A DNA stretch of 36,745 nt from the NCBI GenBank assembly GCA_027002405.1, contig JALWZT010000312.1, forward strand, positions 1-36,745. Direction: 5' to 3'. A program made the translations under genes and the position numbers. The notes under the pieces are model-generated. The model worked only from the letters and a program-made list of their open reading frames with translations, did no database searches and was not told the origin of the DNA. The DNA is from Anaerolineae bacterium (lineage in GTDB: Bacteria > Chloroflexota > Anaerolineae > J102). The first letter of the stretch is position 1, and each line of letters starts with the position of its first letter. Below are positions 22,244 through 30,703 of this stretch, one piece after another.

Positions 22244-22745
22244 AATGAGTAAATAGGATTAGGATGGGGGTTAAATAGATAGATCATGGTTCACATGGAC
22301 GTTTTGTAGCTTGACAAATTGGCTGTGAGAGCATGATATTGGATATTCCCCTGTCTCAAGGCGATTCGAATACCCAATATCGAATACCCAATACCAGATG
22401 TCGACTATCTTGCTACAAAAGCCTGACAGCATTTGTCAAGCTCATTGTAGTCAAAAATGAACCATGCCATAGATAGTTAAGCTTATATCACATTTTGGAA
22501 AAGACGCCAAACATGGTTCATGTGTAACCCATCCTGCGCCATGTTCATCTAACGATTCGACCCCAAGGCACGGAGAGAAGAAAGTAATCAGTATTCAGTG
22601 ATCAGTGTTCAGTAGGTTAGCTGTTTCTTGGTGTCCTTTGTGGTTAAAAGATTATCTGCGTCAATTTGCGTTTTCTTCACTTGCCACCTGCCACTTGCAA
22701 ACTTGCATATCCGCTATTCGTCAAATCCCTCACCAGAGTTCAAGA
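22244..22745. repeat. Divergent intergenic region with inverted-repeat element
   Basis: No gene is seen. It lies between the minus-strand glycan operon and the plus-strand disulfide oxidoreductase. It has two AAATAG boundaries (22253, 22275) and an imperfect inverted-repeat element (22285-22466). A period-7 array of CGAATAC/CCAATAT units (22367-22396) lies within it. AATCAGTA units (22585-22612) and the CTTTGTG/CTGCGTCAAT word-repeats (22620-22680) follow, then period-7 CACTTGC/CACCTGC units (22678-22706). Promoters must lie here for both directions, but none was convincing. Confidence 0.7.
22285..22466. mobile_element. Inverted-repeat element of about 182 bp
   Basis: Its ends are imperfect inverted repeats of about 36 bp. 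The left arm begins CATGGTTCA and ends GCTTGACAAAT; the right arm is the complement of the same landmarks (ATTTGTCAAGC to TGAACCATG). Sixty bases of the right half (22381-22440) recur inverted at 26881-26940 with about nine differences. The tip sequence TCAAAAATGAACCAT resembles the 3' ends of thiN (near 872-887) and of the pseudouridine synthase gene (30048-30060). No coding capacity and no clear target duplication. Confidence 0.6.
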
Positions 22746-22760
22746 TAAGGAGTTTTCATC

Positions 22761-23444
22761 ATGCCTCTTCTCAATCCCAGTGATGCCCGTGCTGTGCAGC
22801 AGCAGTTTCAAGAAAAAATCACCCGCCCAGTTAAAATGATTGTAGTCACCTCGGAGCATAACTGCATGTATTGCCGCGAGGTGAAGATGCTGGCCGAAGA
22901 GCTGGCCGAGCTTTCGCCCCTGATCAGCGTGGAGGCCTACGACCTGGACAAAGACAAGGCCATTGTGAATCTTTACGGCATTGATAAGGCCCCTGCCATT
23001 GTCGTGGTGGCCGATGGCCGTGGGCAGGAACCCGACGTCGACTACGGGATCCGCTTCTACGGCATCCCCAGCGGGTATGAATTCATGTCCCTGCTGGACG
23101 CACTGAACACAGTGGGCAACAATGGGGCAGAGCTTAGAATCATGCCCGAAACCCTGGAATTTTTGAAAAACCTGGACCAAGACCTGCACATCCAGGTTTT
23201 CATCACCCCCACCTGCCCTTATTGCCCCCGGGCGGTCATGATGGCCCATCATTTCGCGTTTGTCAGCCCGCGGGTGAAGGCCGACATGGTGGAAGCCATG
23301 GAATTCCCCGATCTTTCCAACAAGTACCATGTGTACGGCGTCCCGCGCACGGTGATCAACGAAGTAGTGCACCAGGAAGGCGCGGTGCCCGAGCCCATGA
23401 TGTTGCAAAAACTGCGCGAAGCCGTGGCTGTCACCGCGGCTTGA
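22761..23444 (+). CDS. Protein disulfide oxidoreductase (two-thioredoxin-fold, PDO type)
   Basis: A 227-residue glutaredoxin-like protein with two tandem thioredoxin folds, the PDO type best known from hyperthermophilic archaea and thermophilic bacteria, where it maintains intracellular protein disulfides. The first fold has a CMYC site (Cys35, Cys38; in the classical enzyme this site is less active), the second the strong CPYC site (Cys152, Cys155) in ITPTCPYCPRAVMMAH, followed by the cis-proline in YGVPRTVIN. No signal peptide is seen, so it is cytosolic. The ATG at 22761 follows AAGGAG at eight to nine nucleotides. It is transcribed alone and followed by a strong hairpin. This is the best single hint of a thermophilic lifestyle here. 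Confidence 0.92.
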   Translation: MPLLNPSDARAVQQQFQEKITRPVKMIVVTSEHNCMYCREVKMLAEELAELSPLISVEAYDLDKDKAIVNLYGIDKAPAIVVVADGRGQEPDVDYGIRFYGIPSGYEFMSLLDALNTVGNNGAELRIMPETLEFLKNLDQDLHIQVFITPTCPYCPRAVMMAHHFAFVSPRVKADMVEAMEFPDLSNKYHVYGVPRTVINEVVHQEGAVPEPMMLQKLREAVAVTAA

Positions 23445-23470
23445 TGCCAACCTGACTTCCATCCTATCAC

Positions 23471-23507
23471 CAGGCGCATGGCGATTCCGCTGGAACCCAT
23501 GCGCCTG
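23471..23507 (+). terminator. 11-bp hairpin after the disulfide oxidoreductase gene
   Basis: CAGGCGCATGG (23471-23481) and CCATGCGCCTG (23497-23507) pair perfectly with a 15-nt loop, followed by TTGTGTT, a weak U-run. It lies 26 nt after the stop of the preceding gene and ends seven nucleotides before the -10 of the Lon promoter, so it covers that promoter's -35 region. It may be a terminator, an operator, or both. Confidence 0.65.
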
Positions 23508-23510
23508 TTG

Positions 23511-23519
23511 TGTTATAAT
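23511..23519 (+). promoter_or_regulatory. Extended -10 promoter of the lon-ubiX unit
   Basis: TGTTATAAT: perfect TATAAT (23514-23519) with the TG extension; the -35 position (TGGAAC) is poor and lies in the hairpin above. The transcription start would be near 23526, giving a leader of about 64 nt. Confidence 0.65.
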
Positions 23520-23589
23520 GACCCCGGATATGGATATTTTTGGGTTTCCCTCGTGACATGCCCTCCCACACAAGCACCTCCTCAACATC

Positions 23590-26028
23590 ATGAATACGCC
23601 TACACCCCTCCCCCCAGAAAAATTGCGCCCCCATTGTGACCCTGCGCAATTCTCCTTTCATTCCACCTCGGAATTGCCCGCACTGATGGATATCATCGGG
23701 CAAAAGCGAGCCGTGCGGGCCTTGCATTTTGGCATGGGCGTCAAAAATGATGGGTACAATATCTACATCTCCGGGGTTCCGGGGACCGGGAAGCTCACGG
23801 CCGCGCGACAATTTTTGGAACAACAGGCCCAAAAGCGTCCCCCTGCTGATGATTGGGTTTATGTGAATAATTTCAAAACTCCCTCGCAGCCCAATGCCAT
23901 CCGTTTGCCCGCGGGATGGGGCCGGGCCTTCCGCGATGACCTGGAGGCGCTGATCAAAGAGCTGCGTCGGGATGTGCCGGCCGCGTTCGAAAGCGAGGAA
24001 TACCAAAAAGAACGGGATCGCATTTTTGAAGAACTGAAACGGCTGCAAGAAGAAACCTGGCAAAAACTTAACGAGTACGTAGAACAATACAGCTTCGGCA
24101 TTGTGCGCATCCCCGGGGGCTTTGTGCTTACCCCTATGATCAAAGGCAAACCCCTCAGCGATGAGCAGTTTGAAAAACTCAGCGAGGAGCAAAAGGAAAA
24201 ACTGCGTAAAATCCGGGAGATGCTCACCCAGCAGGTGGAACGCACCATGCGCCTGATGCGCCAGATGGAGCGGGAAGCCCGGAAAAAATTGGCCGAGCTG
24301 GATGAACGGGTGGCTCGCTACACCATCCAGCAGCCCGTGGAAGAACTGAAGGAAAAGTATCGGGCCATCCCTGAAGTGCCCCAATATCTGGATGCCATGC
24401 AGGCCGATATGGTGGCCAATGCCGAAGCCTTCAAACAAGGGGAAGAAGCGCCATCTCCTCAACCCCTTCCCTTGAACCTGCCCACCCCTTTAGATGGGTT
24501 CCTGAATCGCTACAAGGCCAACCTGTTGGTGGATCATTCTGAAGATCATGGCGCGCCCGTGGTCTACGAAAGCAACCCCAACTTTTCCAACCTGGTGGGA
24601 CGGATCGAACACCGGGTGGTCATGGGCGCACTGGTCACCGACTTTACCATGATCCGCCCCGGCGCGTTGCATCGGGCCAATGGCGGGTATCTGGTTCTGG
24701 AAGCCCTCTCCCTCTTCCAGCGCCCCCAGGCCTGGGACGCGCTCAAGCGCGCGCTCAAAGAAGGGGAAATCCGGGTGGAAGAATACGCCCAATCCCTGGG
24801 CCTGGTCTCCACCGCGGTGCTGGAGCCCGAACCCATCCCTTTGCAAGTCAAAGTCGTGCTGGCAGGTCCAGCCTGGCTCTACTATCTGCTGGCCGAATAC
24901 GATGACGACTTCCTGGAGCTGTTCAAAGTCCAGGCCGATTTCGATGACCGCATGCCCCGCACCCCCGACGCCATCCAGGCCTATGCCCGGTTTATCGCCA
25001 CCATCTGCCAGCGGGAAAACATCCGTCATTTTTCGCCCGAAGCCGTGGCCCGGGTGGTGGATCACAGCTCCCGGCTGGTTTCGGACCAGAAATACCTTTC
25101 CGCATGCTTCCGCGACATCTCCGACCTGGTCATCGAAGCCAGTTATTGGGCCGGGCAAAATGGCCATGAGCTCGTCATGGCTTCGGATGTACAACAGGCC
25201 ATTGACGAGAAACATTACCGGGGCAATCGTTACGAAGAACGGTTGCAAGAAGCTATTGCCCGGGAGATCTTGCTCATTGATGTGACAGGAGCTCGGACCG
25301 GGCAGATCAATGGGCTTTCGGTCTTGCCCTTGGGCCAGATTTCCTTTGGCGCTCCCAGCCGCATCACGGCCCGCACCTACATGGGCCGTGGCGGGGTGGT
25401 GGATATCCAACGGGAGGTCAAATTGGGCGGGCCTATCCATTCCAAGGGGGTGATGATCCTTTCGGCCTTCTTGGGTAGCCGCTACGCGCAGGAAGAACCC
25501 CTGAGCCTGCGGGCCACTTTGGTTTTTGAACAGACGTATTCCATGGTGGAAGGGGACAGCGCGTCCCTGGCCGAGCTTTGCGCGTTGATCTCCTCCATTG
25601 CCGATGCCCCTCTGCGACAAAATCTGGCTGTCACCGGGTCGGTCAACCAGCATGGGGATGTACAGGCCATCGGTGGGGTCAATGAAAAGATCGAAGGCTT
25701 TTTCGACGCCTGTCGGCTGCATGGGGAACTGACCGGGGACCAGGGCGTCATCATCCCCCAGGCCAATGTTCAACATCTGGCTTTGCGTCAGGATGTGGTG
25801 GATGCCGTGGCCGCGGGCCGGTTCCACATCTACCCGGTGAAAACCGTGGACGAAGCCCTGGCCTTGCTCAGCGACATCCCCGTGGGCGAACCGGACGAAA
25901 CGGGCCACTATCCGCCCGAAACCCTCCATGGTCGGGTCTTCGCGGCCTTGCAAGCTATGAATCAACGCTGGAAAGAGCTCAGCGAGACTTCAGAAGAAGA
26001 GGAAGAGGATGCCCGTCAAGCCGCCTGA
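23590..26028 (+). CDS. LonB-like ATP-dependent protease
   Basis: An 812-residue AAA+ protease of the LonB-like group (COG1067), which degrades unfolded or regulatory proteins. Walker A is GVPGTGKLT (residues 62-70), in a RuvB-like fold that here has a long coiled-coil insertion (about 130-300, rich in Glu, Lys and Arg). The second half of the AAA module includes HRANGGYLVLEAL (Walker B-like region) and DQKYLSACFRDISDLV. The C-terminal protease domain has GQINGLSVLPLG, the catalytic Ser657 in EGDSASLAELCALIS and Lys700 in GGVNEKIEGFF; the 43-residue spacing equals that of E. coli Lon. There is no transmembrane region and no N-terminal LonA domain. The start at ATG 23590 lacks a clear ribosome site. 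The gene overlaps ubiX by 20 bp. Confidence 0.93.
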   Translation: MNTPTPLPPEKLRPHCDPAQFSFHSTSELPALMDIIGQKRAVRALHFGMGVKNDGYNIYISGVPGTGKLTAARQFLEQQAQKRPPADDWVYVNNFKTPSQPNAIRLPAGWGRAFRDDLEALIKELRRDVPAAFESEEYQKERDRIFEELKRLQEETWQKLNEYVEQYSFGIVRIPGGFVLTPMIKGKPLSDEQFEKLSEEQKEKLRKIREMLTQQVERTMRLMRQMEREARKKLAELDERVARYTIQQPVEELKEKYRAIPEVPQYLDAMQADMVANAEAFKQGEEAPSPQPLPLNLPTPLDGFLNRYKANLLVDHSEDHGAPVVYESNPNFSNLVGRIEHRVVMGALVTDFTMIRPGALHRANGGYLVLEALSLFQRPQAWDALKRALKEGEIRVEEYAQSLGLVSTAVLEPEPIPLQVKVVLAGPAWLYYLLAEYDDDFLELFKVQADFDDRMPRTPDAIQAYARFIATICQRENIRHFSPEAVARVVDHSSRLVSDQKYLSACFRDISDLVIEASYWAGQNGHELVMASDVQQAIDEKHYRGNRYEERLQEAIAREILLIDVTGARTGQINGLSVLPLGQISFGAPSRITARTYMGRGGVVDIQREVKLGGPIHSKGVMILSAFLGSRYAQEEPLSLRATLVFEQTYSMVEGDSASLAELCALISSIADAPLRQNLAVTGSVNQHGDVQAIGGVNEKIEGFFDACRLHGELTGDQGVIIPQANVQHLALRQDVVDAVAAGRFHIYPVKTVDEALALLSDIPVGEPDETGHYPPETLHGRVFAALQAMNQRWKELSETSEEEEEDARQAA

Positions 26029-26614
26029 CGCCCCCCAACGGCTTATTGTGGCTATGACCGGCGCGTCGGGGCAGATCCTGGGGGTGCGCCTTTTGCAGCT
26101 TTTGCAGGCCCGGCCCGATATCGAAACCCATCTTATCCTCTCTCGGGCCGCGCGCATCACCCTGGCCCAGGAAACCGACTTCACCCCGGCCCAGGTCGAG
26201 GCCATGGCCCGGGAGGTGTATCGGCCGGGGGATATCGCCGCGGCCATTGCCTCGGGCTCCTTCCCTGTAATGGGCATGGTGGTGGTCCCCTGTTCCATCA
26301 AAACCCTCAGCGCCATCGCGCATAGCTATGCCAGCGACCTCATCACCCGGGCCGCGGACGTGCAGCTCAAAGAAGGCCGGCCGCTGCTCCTCGCGGTGCG
26401 AGAAACCCCCCTGCATTTGGGGCATCTGCGCCTGATGACCCAGGCCGCGGAACTGGGGGCCATCCTTTTCCCTCCGGTGCCCGCGTTTTACGCGCGACCG
26501 GCCTCGCTGGATGAGATGGTCACCCATCTTGCGGGGCGCATCCTGGCTCGCATCGGCATTGCCAACGACGCGTACCCCACCTGGTCGGGCCCGGGCGCGT
26601 CCTCTTTGGGTTGA
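26009..26614 (+). CDS. ubiX: UbiX/Pad1-family flavin prenyltransferase
   Basis: A 201-residue FMN-binding enzyme of the UbiX family, which prenylates FMN to make the cofactor of UbiD-type decarboxylases. The family marks are present: LIVAMTGASGQILGVRLLQLL at the N-terminus, VVVPCSIKTLSAIAHSYASDLITRAADVQLKEGR (in parts, about residues 90-123), PLLLAVRETPLHLGHLRLM and a C-terminal IGI. No ubiD gene is in this window. It starts inside the end of the Lon gene (ATG 26009 after GAGGAAGAGG), so it is translationally coupled to it, an unusual pairing. An alternative FMN-dependent decarboxylase role is less likely given the match. Confidence 0.92.
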   Translation: MPVKPPDAPQRLIVAMTGASGQILGVRLLQLLQARPDIETHLILSRAARITLAQETDFTPAQVEAMAREVYRPGDIAAAIASGSFPVMGMVVVPCSIKTLSAIAHSYASDLITRAADVQLKEGRPLLLAVRETPLHLGHLRLMTQAAELGAILFPPVPAFYARPASLDEMVTHLAGRILARIGIANDAYPTWSGPGASSLG

Positions 26615-27002
26615 TGGGCACCCCTGGCTGCTTTGTAAATAGAGTAATCAGTGATCAGTTATCAGTAATCAGTAGCGCCGTGCGACGTCATTCCGAGGGA
26701 GCGCAGCGACCGAGGAATCTAGCGAAGCGCAAAAACCACGGCATGGCGCTCGCTTCGCTCGCTAGATGCTTCGCTCCCTCCGGTCGCTCAGCATGACGAA
26801 CATCTGCGTCAATCTGCGCCGCATCTGTGGAAATCTGCGTTCTCATTTTCATCGGTATCGGCGAGCCGTGGTAGGGGGAACTTGATAAATGCTGCCAGGT
26901 CTTTCGTAGCAAGATAGTCGGATATTTGGTATTGGGTAACGGTTATTCTATCACATCGTCCCCGGGAGGGGAATCATGCCTTGTCTCTACCGCCCGAACG
27001 GC
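26615..27002. repeat. Repeat-mosaic spacer
   Basis: A CTATTTACAAAGCAG boundary, as complement, is at 26628-26642, followed by a period-7 AATCAGTG array (26645-26672), a reversed palindromic repeat copy (26682-26798) and CTGCGTCAAT units. A GATAAATGCTGCCAGG segment (26881-26940) matches the right half of the inverted-repeat element near 22381-22440. Sequence from 26941 to the ftsK stop shows no gene or clear terminator. Confidence 0.78.
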
Positions 27003-29531
27003 CTACAAAGGTTCGGAGGGGTCCTCCCATTCCTCATCTTCCAAGTCATCCCACGGTGGGGGTTCAGGCGCGGCCTCGGCCGGTGGTTCCATCGGGGGCG
27101 CGGGTTCAGCAGGTTCTTCTTCAGCAGGAGGCGGAGGAGGCGCCGAAGGGGTCGTGGGCTCCACCAAGATCGGACGCCCGCGACCACCGCCTAAATCTGG
27201 GCCGATCACGCCTTCCTCTTCCAGCATATCGATAAGACGCGCTGCCCGGGTGTACCCGATCTGCAATTTGCGTTGCAATAGGCTCACGCTGGCACGACCA
27301 GCTTCCATGACGACTTGGACGGCCTCGTCGTATAAGGGATCGCGGCGGGCCTGAGCCTTTTCTTGCGCCACCACCTCTTCCCAAAGAGGACGCTGCACCT
27401 GCTGAGGTGGGCCCGCGGCCAGTTCCGACGCAGGCTCTACCAGACCCCGCTGCCCGCGCCAATAACGGACCAAACGGTGCACCTCGGCATCCGAGACGAA
27501 CGCGCCCTGCAACCGGGCCAATTTGGATGAATCGGGCCGCATGAAGAGCATATCCCCTCGCCCCAAAAGCTTCTCCGCTCCGGGCGTGTCCAAAATCACC
27601 CGCGAATCCACCTGGCTGGTGACCGCGAAGGCGATGCGGGAGGGGAAATTGGCCTTGATAAGCCCGGTCACCACATTCACCGAAGGCCGTTGGGTCGCCA
27701 GGACCAGATGAATCCCCACGGCCCGGGCCATCTGGGCCAGCCGCACCAACAGCTTCTCCACCTCGTCCGGCGACATGAGCATGATGTCGGCTAATTCATC
27801 AATGACAATGACGGTGTAGGGCATTTTCGGGCGCCCTTCGGTCACCATGCGCGCATTATACCCCTCGATATGACGCACCCCGGCCTTTTCCAGGCGCTTA
27901 TAACGGGTTTCCATCTCTCGCACGGCCCATCCCAAAACCGCAATGACCGTCTCCACATCCGTAATCACATTGTCGATGAGATGAGGAATGCCGTTGTAGA
28001 CGGTGAGCTCCACCCGCTTGGGGTCCACCATGATGAAACGCAAATCATCCGGGGTGTATTGGAAAAGCAAGGAGCAGATGATGGCATTCACACACACCGA
28101 CTTGCCCGACCCTGTGGCCCCTGCAATCAACAGATGGGGCATCCGGGCCAGGCTTGCGGCCACGGGCCGCCCCGACACATCCTGCCCCAGACCGATTTTG
28201 AGAGGGGCTTTCAGCGCGGCAAATTCCTCCGATTCCAAAATACTGCGCAAGGTGACCATGCTCGCGGCCTGATTCGGCACCTCGATGCCCACGATATTCC
28301 GGCCCGGCACCGGGGCTTCGATACGGATGGGCGCGGCGGCCAGGGCCAGGGCAAGATCATTGGCCAGATTCTGAATCTTACTCACCCGCACTTTCATGCG
28401 CTTTTCCTCCCCCCGCACCTTGCGCACCACATAACCCGGTTTGACTCCAAACTGGGTGACCACCGGGCCCTTGTTCACCTCCACCACGGTGACAGGCACG
28501 CCAAACGCGTTGAGGGTATCTTCGATGATGCGGGCCCGTTCGGCCAAATCTTCCTCTGTCATCTCGCCCGAGGGAGCGGGGTCCAGAATATCTTCAATGC
28601 GGGGCAAACGCCATTCGGTGGCTTCTCCGCCCACAATCCGCACCGGAGGCTCCAAAGGCGATTCCACCACCGTGGACGGGGTATCGGAAGGCAGGGTGCT
28701 GACCGCGCCTGTGGCTACTGCTTCGGGTTGGGGCGCTGAAGCCGTGGGCGCAGCGGGCATGGTGTGGACCTTACGCCAGCCTCGGACCCGGCGGCTGAGA
28801 GCCAGCCAGGCCGCTCCCAGATTTTTGGTGAGATGCGGGCCACGAGCGGCCCAGGCCGCGCGCAATTGCTGCCATCCCTGGCCCAGCCATCCCCCCAGTT
28901 CCACAACCCCTTGCCACAACCTTTGTCGGCTTGTGCCCAGCATGAGGATGATCCCGATCCCCATGATGCCCAGAATAAGCACCCCGGCCAACCCTGTTCC
29001 CAAGGTGGCAATCAGGGCCTGGGCTAGCCCCCATCCCATCAGCCCGCCATAATCGCCAGGGCGGGGGGAATCCAGCATCGCGCCCCGGGTGACCCCTATC
29101 CAATGAATAAACCCTTGCAACGCCGCCCAAAAGAGTAGAAATCCCAAGAACTGCCAGGGAGAAAAACGGCCATGGTGGCCCTGGCTCAGCAAAAAGAGAT
29201 ACACCCCGGTGATCACCAATACCCCAGGCAACCAGTACACGCCCACTCCGAAGAGCAAACTCATCAGATCAATCCACCAGGCGGTCACCACGCCCCGTTG
29301 GCTGCTTAACAAAGCCAGCAGGGTAAAAATCCCGGTCAATGCCAGGATGACTCCCATACTCTGGCCACTGACCAATTTCTCGATGGCAACCTGCCATCCC
29401 GAGGTTTTTTTCTTGCGGGACTTCGAGCCTTTTCGGTTATTTTTCCCTCCGCTTTTCTTACGCGTGGCCGCGTAGCGCTTTTTGGAAGCAGCGCCTTTGG
29501 CTCGGGCAGAGGAAGAGGAACGCTTGGTCAT
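27003..29531 (-). CDS. ftsK: DNA translocase FtsK/SpoIIIE
   Basis: An 842-residue septal DNA pump that moves chromosome ends during division. A very basic N-terminal tail (residues 1-45, Lys/Arg/Ser) precedes about four membrane helices (about 58-200). An Ala/Pro linker leads to the FtsK alpha/beta motor: NKGPVVTQFGVKPG, PVPGRNIVGIEVPN, Walker A LLIAGATGSGKSVCVNAI (about 468-485), VDPKRVELTVYNGIPHL, Walker B YTVIVIDELADIMLM, and LATQRPSVNVVTGLIKANFP. A winged-helix gamma domain (DPLYDEAVQVVMEAGRASVS to IGPDLGGGRGRPIL) recognises orienting DNA sequences. An acidic Pro/Glu-rich tail ends the protein. The ATG at 29531 follows a pyrimidine-rich leader without a ribosome site. Confidence 0.97.
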   Translation of the reverse strand: MTKRSSSSARAKGAASKKRYAATRKKSGGKNNRKGSKSRKKKTSGWQVAIEKLVSGQSMGVILALTGIFTLLALLSSQRGVVTAWWIDLMSLLFGVGVYWLPGVLVITGVYLFLLSQGHHGRFSPWQFLGFLLFWAALQGFIHWIGVTRGAMLDSPRPGDYGGLMGWGLAQALIATLGTGLAGVLILGIMGIGIILMLGTSRQRLWQGVVELGGWLGQGWQQLRAAWAARGPHLTKNLGAAWLALSRRVRGWRKVHTMPAAPTASAPQPEAVATGAVSTLPSDTPSTVVESPLEPPVRIVGGEATEWRLPRIEDILDPAPSGEMTEEDLAERARIIEDTLNAFGVPVTVVEVNKGPVVTQFGVKPGYVVRKVRGEEKRMKVRVSKIQNLANDLALALAAAPIRIEAPVPGRNIVGIEVPNQAASMVTLRSILESEEFAALKAPLKIGLGQDVSGRPVAASLARMPHLLIAGATGSGKSVCVNAIICSLLFQYTPDDLRFIMVDPKRVELTVYNGIPHLIDNVITDVETVIAVLGWAVREMETRYKRLEKAGVRHIEGYNARMVTEGRPKMPYTVIVIDELADIMLMSPDEVEKLLVRLAQMARAVGIHLVLATQRPSVNVVTGLIKANFPSRIAFAVTSQVDSRVILDTPGAEKLLGRGDMLFMRPDSSKLARLQGAFVSDAEVHRLVRYWRGQRGLVEPASELAAGPPQQVQRPLWEEVVAQEKAQARRDPLYDEAVQVVMEAGRASVSLLQRKLQIGYTRAARLIDMLEEEGVIGPDLGGGRGRPILVEPTTPSAPPPPPAEEEPAEPAPPMEPPAEAAPEPPPWDDLEDEEWEDPSEPL

Positions 29532-29587
29532 AGTGAGTTGGGGGATGGGGGATGGAAGGAGGTTAGCTCATGTGTTCGTTGCCTTGC

Positions 29588-29596
29588 ATTATAACA
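29588..29596 (-). promoter_or_regulatory. ftsK: Extended -10 promoter of ftsK
   Basis: On the minus strand TGTTATAAT, with a perfect TATAAT (29588-29593) and TG extension, lies 57 bp before the ftsK start. The region where a -35 would lie is inside the repeat boundary GTTCCGTAAATAG and has no good hexamer. This motif matches the -10 of the Lon promoter exactly. Confidence 0.6.
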
Positions 29597-30057
29597 AGAA
29601 AAGCCCTGTTCCGTAAATAGAGCCACGAAGGCTCGAAGGCCCTCCTCCGGCTTCCCCGCACGCGGGGGAGGGGAAGGCACGAAGAAGAAAAGTGGCAGGT
29701 GGCAGGTGGCAGGTAGCAGGTGTGATGATCACTTGCCACTTGCGACTTGCCACTTGCAAACCTGCATCCTATTTTCATCGTTATGTGGTGAGCTCTTGCT
29801 CATGGTGACTGTTCCGAAAATAGAGCCTCGCGTCGTCATTCCGAGGGAGCGAAGCGACCGAGGAATCTAGCGAAGCGCCAAAACCACGGCATGGCGCTCG
29901 CTTCGCTCGCTAGATGCTTCGCTCCCTTCGGTCGCTCAGCATGACGAACATCTGCGGAAATCAGCGCTGCGGAGCATCGGCGCAAATCAGCGTCCCCACT
30001 TTCCTCGGTATCGGCGGGCCGTTGCTTGGGCCGACCGCCGAGAAAGGTGGACCATTT
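29597..30057. repeat. Repeat-mosaic spacer upstream of ftsK
   Basis: A CTATTTACGGAACAG boundary, as complement (29608-29622), is followed by period-7 GGCAGGT/AGCAGGT units (29692-29721) facing CACTTGC/GACTTGC units (29730-29758), which can pair with them. Then come a reversed compact CTATTTTC-type element (about 29768-29820), a reversed palindromic repeat copy (29830-29946), GCGGAAATCAGCG-type units and a CTCGGTATCGGCGGGCCGTTGC module ending near the pseudouridine synthase stop. No gene is seen. Confidence 0.8.
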
Positions 30058-30696
30058 TTAGCGTCGGGGTTTGCGTTTGCCTCGTTTCTGGGGTCGGGAA
30101 TGAAACCTGGGCCCGGGCGGAGGAGAGAAATCCAACCCCAAGGCTCGAAAGAGGGCCTCACGTTCAGTCGGGGTGAGTTCTCGCCACGCGCCCGGTGGAA
30201 GGTCCCCCAACTGCAACGGGCCAATGGCGACCCGTACCAGGCGCAGGGTGGGATGCCCCACGGCCGCGGTCATGCGTCGTATCTGGCGCTTACGGCCTTC
30301 GCGCAGGGTGATGCGCAACCAGGGCGTGGGATGATAGTCCCGCACCGGGCGAGGGGGAAGGGAGGGAGGGGATTCCAGCACCTCCACCTCGGCGGGCCTG
30401 GTTTTCTGGCCCTTGACCACGACCCCTTCGCGCAGGTGTTGGAGCGCGGCTTTGCTGGGGATCCCCTCCACCTGCACCAGATAGGTCTTGGGAAGTTTCC
30501 ATCGGGGATGGGTCACTCGGTGTAAGACGCGGCCATCATCGGTAAGGAGCAAAAGCCCCTCGCTGTTTTTATCCAATCGGCCCGCGGGGTAGACCCCAGG
30601 GATGGGGATATACTGGGCCAACGTGGGACGCCCTTCCGCGTCGGTAAACTGGGTGAGCACCCCGTACGGCTTGTGAAAAAGGATGTAGCGAGGCAT
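30058..30696 (-). CDS. RsuA/RluE-type pseudouridine synthase
   Basis: A 212-residue rRNA pseudouridine synthase, most like RluE (which modifies 23S rRNA U2457 in E. coli). There is no N-terminal S4 domain, as in RluE. Seen are YILFHKPYGVLTQFTDAEGR at the start, the catalytic Asp in PAGRLDKNSEGLLLLTDDGR (about 38-57), KTYLVQVEG, ITLREGRKRQIRRMTAAVGHP and LVRVAIGPLQLGDLPPGAWR. The tail is basic. I start it at ATG 30696, seven nucleotides after the asd stop; upstream in-frame ATGs lie inside asd in another frame. The stop TAA continues as AAAATGGTCC, similar to the tip of the inverted-repeat element. Confidence 0.9.
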   Translation of the reverse strand: MPRYILFHKPYGVLTQFTDAEGRPTLAQYIPIPGVYPAGRLDKNSEGLLLLTDDGRVLHRVTHPRWKLPKTYLVQVEGIPSKAALQHLREGVVVKGQKTRPAEVEVLESPPSLPPRPVRDYHPTPWLRITLREGRKRQIRRMTAAVGHPTLRLVRVAIGPLQLGDLPPGAWRELTPTEREALFRALGLDFSPPPGPRFHSRPQKRGKRKPRR

Positions 30697-30703
30697 AACC
30701 GAC

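Noticed and set aside
24490-25965. 491-codon minus-strand frame opposite the Lon gene
   Set aside because: Antisense of a clear LonB-like gene with catalytic Ser and Lys; no recognisable domain in the shadow.
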